64,000 nucleotides of DNA from Gossypium raimondii (lineage: Eukaryota; Streptophyta; Magnoliopsida; Malvales; Malvaceae): NCBI RefSeq assembly GCF_025698545.1, contig NC_068571.1, positions 42,565,733 through 42,629,732 of the forward strand. Direction: 5' to 3'. The translations under genes were made by a program, and so were the position numbers. The stretch's first letter is position 1, and every line of letters begins with the position of its first letter. The notes under the pieces are model-generated. The model saw only the letters and a program-made list of their open reading frames with translations, searched no databases and was not told where the DNA came from. Positions 61,301 to 64,000 of the stretch are shown here, one piece after another.

Positions 61301-62712
61301 AAAAAGGAACTTCAATGCATCTATCATTCACTCCTTATCTTCAAACTGATTGCTACTCTACACCTATCTGCTTATCGGTAAAAGTACCAAGGAGGCCCTT
61401 GTACTAAGATTCTGATTGCATTTCGCCCTCTTTACTAAAAAATATGGGCAAATTAGTCCATATACGCTAGATCAAAGAGCAAGCCATTTCTATAGTTAAA
61501 ACCTGACATGGTTGATGAAATAACTAGATAGTTACACATGGTATGCCACATGTACCTCGTTCTAATGTACATAGACTGGTTTTTAACAGAATGATTAGTT
61601 AGATCTTTGATCTAATTTACAGAGACTAAGTTACACATTTTTTGAGTAGAAAGGGCAAAATGCAATCCGACTCTTAGTAAAAGGGCCTCCATAGTGCTTT
61701 TACCTCTGCCTATCCTATTTTAAAATTCTCAAGTAAACATTATGCAAATCTTACAACTTCAATTTTATGACTAATTGCACTATTAGATTCTCCGTTCGAC
61801 ACGCAAGACTAAGAAAAAAAGCAATCACTCGTAGAACTATTTAACTATGACAAAGCTTACTATTAATTCTAGTTCTAGCATTACTACATTGCAGCCATAC
61901 ATCCTCTTTTGGTATCACCTCATGCCAAAATCATACATTTGATTTTAAACTTCTTCTCCATCTCTGTAACTCATGATCAATGATACTAGCCTTAGCCTCA
62001 TTCACACATACCAAATATGCAATATCACCATAGAAATTCATTCAACACATCTATAAGTTTAGCCAAAAGGTAAAAGGCCTAAACTAGAGTCTCAACTATT
62101 AATGTAAATGCAATGTACTTTGACAATAACCAAACTAAATTCACTAGATTCCCGAAGTTGTAAACTAAGCTTTCCTTAACATCCTTAATCCCACATATAA
62201 AACTAACACAAAAGTTATCTAGATCAGAAAAATACCAAAATTTTCCCAACAAAAGAGACTAATTCAATCATTAATCCAACATGCCAAGTAGCTAAAATGC
62301 AAAAATCCCATCATAGTTAAGGACACAATCTTCGACATACAACACAAAAAATCCATACCAAAATCCATAAATTCAACATCCATCCATAAGCTGATACAAC
62401 ATTACACGCAAAAAACAAAAACAAAAACAGAAACAAAACAATAATGAAGAGAACATCAAAAGAGAGCCGGCTTACATTGAGGACACGAGTAATACCCTGA
62501 GTCTTAAGAAGCTCAGAACGAGAGGCATTATCGTAGCTACCCAAATAAAGAAAATCAGGCAATATCACGGAGGGGAAAGCACTGACTTGAAGCGACGTTT
62601 TGTCAGATGAAACGGGAGCTCTATGCCCACATACCCCACAAACCTCCCCCTCTTCGAATTTGTGATAGTGACCACATATCCCACAAGGATTCTCTCTTTC
62701 CCTCTTCCTCAT
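58351..62712 (-). CDS. IBR5: IBR5-like dual-specificity phosphatase (indole-3-butyric acid response 5)
   Basis: Five coding exons (62476-62712, 60207-60306, 59241-59298, 58902-59008, 58351-58646), GT-AG and in frame, encode 265 aa, close to the ~257 aa I recall for Arabidopsis IBR5. The N-terminus MRKRERENPCGICGHYHKFEEGEVCGVCGH has two CxxC pairs, followed by the DSP domain: FLYLGSYDNASRSELLKTQGITRVLN, then LQFDDA and the P-loop. IBR5 dephosphorylates MAP kinase (MPK12 in Arabidopsis) and is needed for auxin and ABA responses. The P-loop reads VHCMSGKNK: Cys126 is present, but position 132, arginine in HCX5R, is lysine (AAG, split by intron 3). A Pro-rich tail follows. I chose M at 62712 by homology; 36 bases upstream another in-frame ATG (62748) would add MLVVAGG.... 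Introns 1 and 2 hold foldback elements. Confidence 0.94.
59651..59985. repeat. Foldback element, family M1, copy 4 (IBR5 intron 2)
   Basis: It starts GTAAAAGCATCATGGAGACTC and ends CTTCTGTGGCACTTTTAC, with AGTCAGATTGCATTTAGCCC and its mirror inside. The middle has GGTGCGTGTGGCATGCCATG, as in copy 5. Non-coding. Confidence 0.85.
60566..60923. repeat. Near-perfect ~358-bp palindrome (IBR5 intron 1)
   Basis: The left arm GGTAAACTACACCATTAGTC... is mirrored by ...GATTAATGGTGTAGTTTACC. The pairing continues inward: CGTTTTGGTCACTTAACTAA against TTAGTTAAATGACCAAAAC, then TTTCGGTCACCCGACTG against CAATCGGGTGACCGAAAAAA, then AGTTGGCATAATAACAATTTT against AAAATTGTTATTATACCAACT, nearly to the centre at about 60745. 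The ends resemble the M3 family (19322, 63091). It is transcribed within the intron, so it could form a long RNA hairpin. Confidence 0.9.
61378..61703. repeat. Foldback element, family M1, copy 5 (IBR5 intron 1)
   Basis: It starts GTAAAAGTACCAAGGAGGCC and ends GGGCCTCCATAGTGCTTTTAC, with GATTGCATTTCGCCC and CAAAATGCAATCCGACTC mirrored inside. Non-coding, ~326 bp. Confidence 0.87.
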
Positions 62713-63063
62713 CCCCACCACCACCACCCCACCAGCAACAACAAGCACAATAGTTTTTAGATTATACCCAGATCGAGAAAACCAAAAACAAAAAAGACCC
62801 TAGAGTTCTTTTTTTTTTGGAGGGGGGGGGATTAAATGGTTTCTTAGTTGAAGGAAGGTTCTTGTAGCAATCGAGATTTTGGTTGATCGAGATCCAGAGG
62901 ATTCTTAGTTTTTCTATGGTGTTTATATATGTAATAATCTTTTTGATGAAATATGTATTAATATTAAATACATTGGACATCGGGGAAAGACGATCTTTCC
63001 TTGAGTCATAATGAGAGATTTGTACTTTGAGTTTTATTATATATTCATTAACCTGACTGATAT

Positions 63064-63064
<1 letters not shown>

Positions 63065-63089
<25 letters not shown>
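63065..63089. repeat. (AT)n microsatellite
   Basis: An uninterrupted AT dinucleotide run directly abutting the M3 foldback copy. Confidence 0.95.
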
Positions 63090-63090
<1 letters not shown>

Positions 63091-63094
<4 letters not shown>

Positions 63095-63593
63095 AACTAC
63101 ATCAAATAAAATATTTATATTAACTTTAAAATTTATAAAATAATTGTTGAATTATTGAAAGATTTTATTTAAGTGATTGAGCATTAAATTTTATTTATGT
63201 TAACAAACTTCAACGACGATTCAATGATCCATATGATGAATTAGTATTCATCAACAAGTAAAAGAATATACCTTAAATTTAAGTTGATCTGACAATCGAT
63301 GTCAAAGGTCGAATAAGAAAACTGCTTGGATTTTGGTTCATAGATCCATGACTTTCAAAGTTATTTTATGAACAAAATTTAAACTGTATAAGAGAAGGGA
63401 AATGAGTGATTTCAATTGGTGCAAGCTTTACGAACAAAGAAAGCCATACAATAACAATTTTAATAGTCTGGTGACTTAAATGATAACTTTTTAATAGTTC
63501 AGTGATCATTTTGTATTTTTTTTAAAGTTGAGTGACCAAAACATAAATTTACTAATAATTTAGTAACTTTGGGTGATGTTTATCTAAAAAGGT
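63091..63593. repeat. Foldback element, family M3, second copy
   Basis: Collinear with 19322-19888. Shared blocks include AAGATTTTATTTAAGT, CGATTCAATGATCCATATGATGAAT, GCTTGGATTTTGGTTCATAGAT and TACTAATAATTTAGTAACTTTGGGT. The left end is degraded (AATAAACTACATC) and merges with the (AT)n run. Confidence 0.72.
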
Positions 63594-64000
63594 GAAATTT
63601 TACTATCGGTCCTTATATTATGTGTAAGTTACAACAATAACATATGATAATCAAGATCGTAGCTAGGGATGACAAAACTTGAACCACCTCATGAATTTTG
63701 AACTCATTCCTCTAAATGGAGTGAATTATTTTTTTTGAAAAGCAGTTAGAGGTGGGGTGAGATGGAATTTTTCTTTTGGACATTAGATATAGAACAATTA
63801 TGGTAATTGTTTGTTCACCCTACTTCACTATATGAGAAATGTTATTTTATCCGTGTATATGTTTAACTATTAAAAAGATTAAAATGTAATAACATGTAAT
63901 AGAAAAAATCTATATCAAAATTAAATTAAAGTGATATGGGAATAGATGCATAAAACATCAATGAAAGTGATAATAATTTTCAACATTATTCATTCATAGT

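Larger units (their letters stand above)
62713..64000. other. Upstream region of IBR5 to window end
   Basis: The IBR5 leader and promoter should lie in the first few hundred bases (G/A-rich tract at 62809-62831). Then come an (AT)n run (63065-63089), an M3 foldback copy (63091-63593), and AT-rich DNA to 64000 without a recognised gene. Confidence 0.6.

Noticed and set aside
1-64000. tRNA, rRNA or organelle DNA insertions
   Set aside because: Looked for tRNA-like cloverleaf motifs and high-GC rRNA-like stretches by eye and saw none; the only tRNA-related sequences are the retroelement primer binding sites.

Overview
The window is nuclear DNA from a flowering plant. Genes are split by short GT-AG introns, coding sequence is scattered through AT-rich DNA, and about half the window is nested retrotransposons and small foldback elements. 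The gene set is dicot, and the LTR-retrotransposon families look like those of Malvaceae such as cotton (Gossypium). The genus is my inference from recall, not something the sequence proves.

Layout. 1-8718: a retrotransposon ruin. It holds the 3' end of a Ty3/gypsy polyprotein, then two ~2.6-kb LTRs of one family in inverted orientation (arms of about 1.6 kb facing each other). The second LTR is split by the 5' LTR and gag start of another gypsy element. 8719-14581: gene-free, AT-rich, with degenerate foldback elements. 14582-18995 (-): TAF6, 12 coding exons, 534 aa. 20962-25093 (+): short-form tRNase Z, probably plastid-targeted (TRZ2-like), 8 coding exons, 353 aa. 26042-27505 (-): intronless P-class PPR protein, 487 aa. 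27889-50028: a 5'-truncated, dead LINE split by two gypsy elements, 28378-38362 (+) and 40148-49417 (-). Each gypsy element has both LTRs, a PBS, a PPT and a perfect 5-bp target duplication (GGGGG and GTTTG). 53152-56963 (+): five-finger CCCH zinc-finger protein, 7 coding exons, 439 aa. 58351-62712 (-): IBR5-like dual-specificity phosphatase, 5 coding exons, 265 aa.

The five host genes are unrelated single genes (basal transcription, tRNA 3' processing, organelle RNA binding, RNA binding/regulation, auxin/ABA signalling) and do not form a functional cluster. All reconstructed exon joins keep frame and all introns are GT-AG.

Most notable observations: (1) the predicted IBR5 P-loop has lysine where the HCX5R motif needs arginine, and the codon is split by an intron; (2) intron 1 of the tRNase Z gene carries tandem decayed echoes of the start of exon 2; (3) a foldback transposon family has five copies here, all inside introns of two genes; (4) a ~358-bp near-perfect palindrome lies in IBR5 intron 1; (5) the 28-kb gypsy polyprotein has six in-frame stops and no frameshift, mostly C-to-T type changes; (6) the large inverted LTR pair. 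I found no new defence, toxin or biosynthetic system, no CRISPR and no tRNA or rRNA gene.
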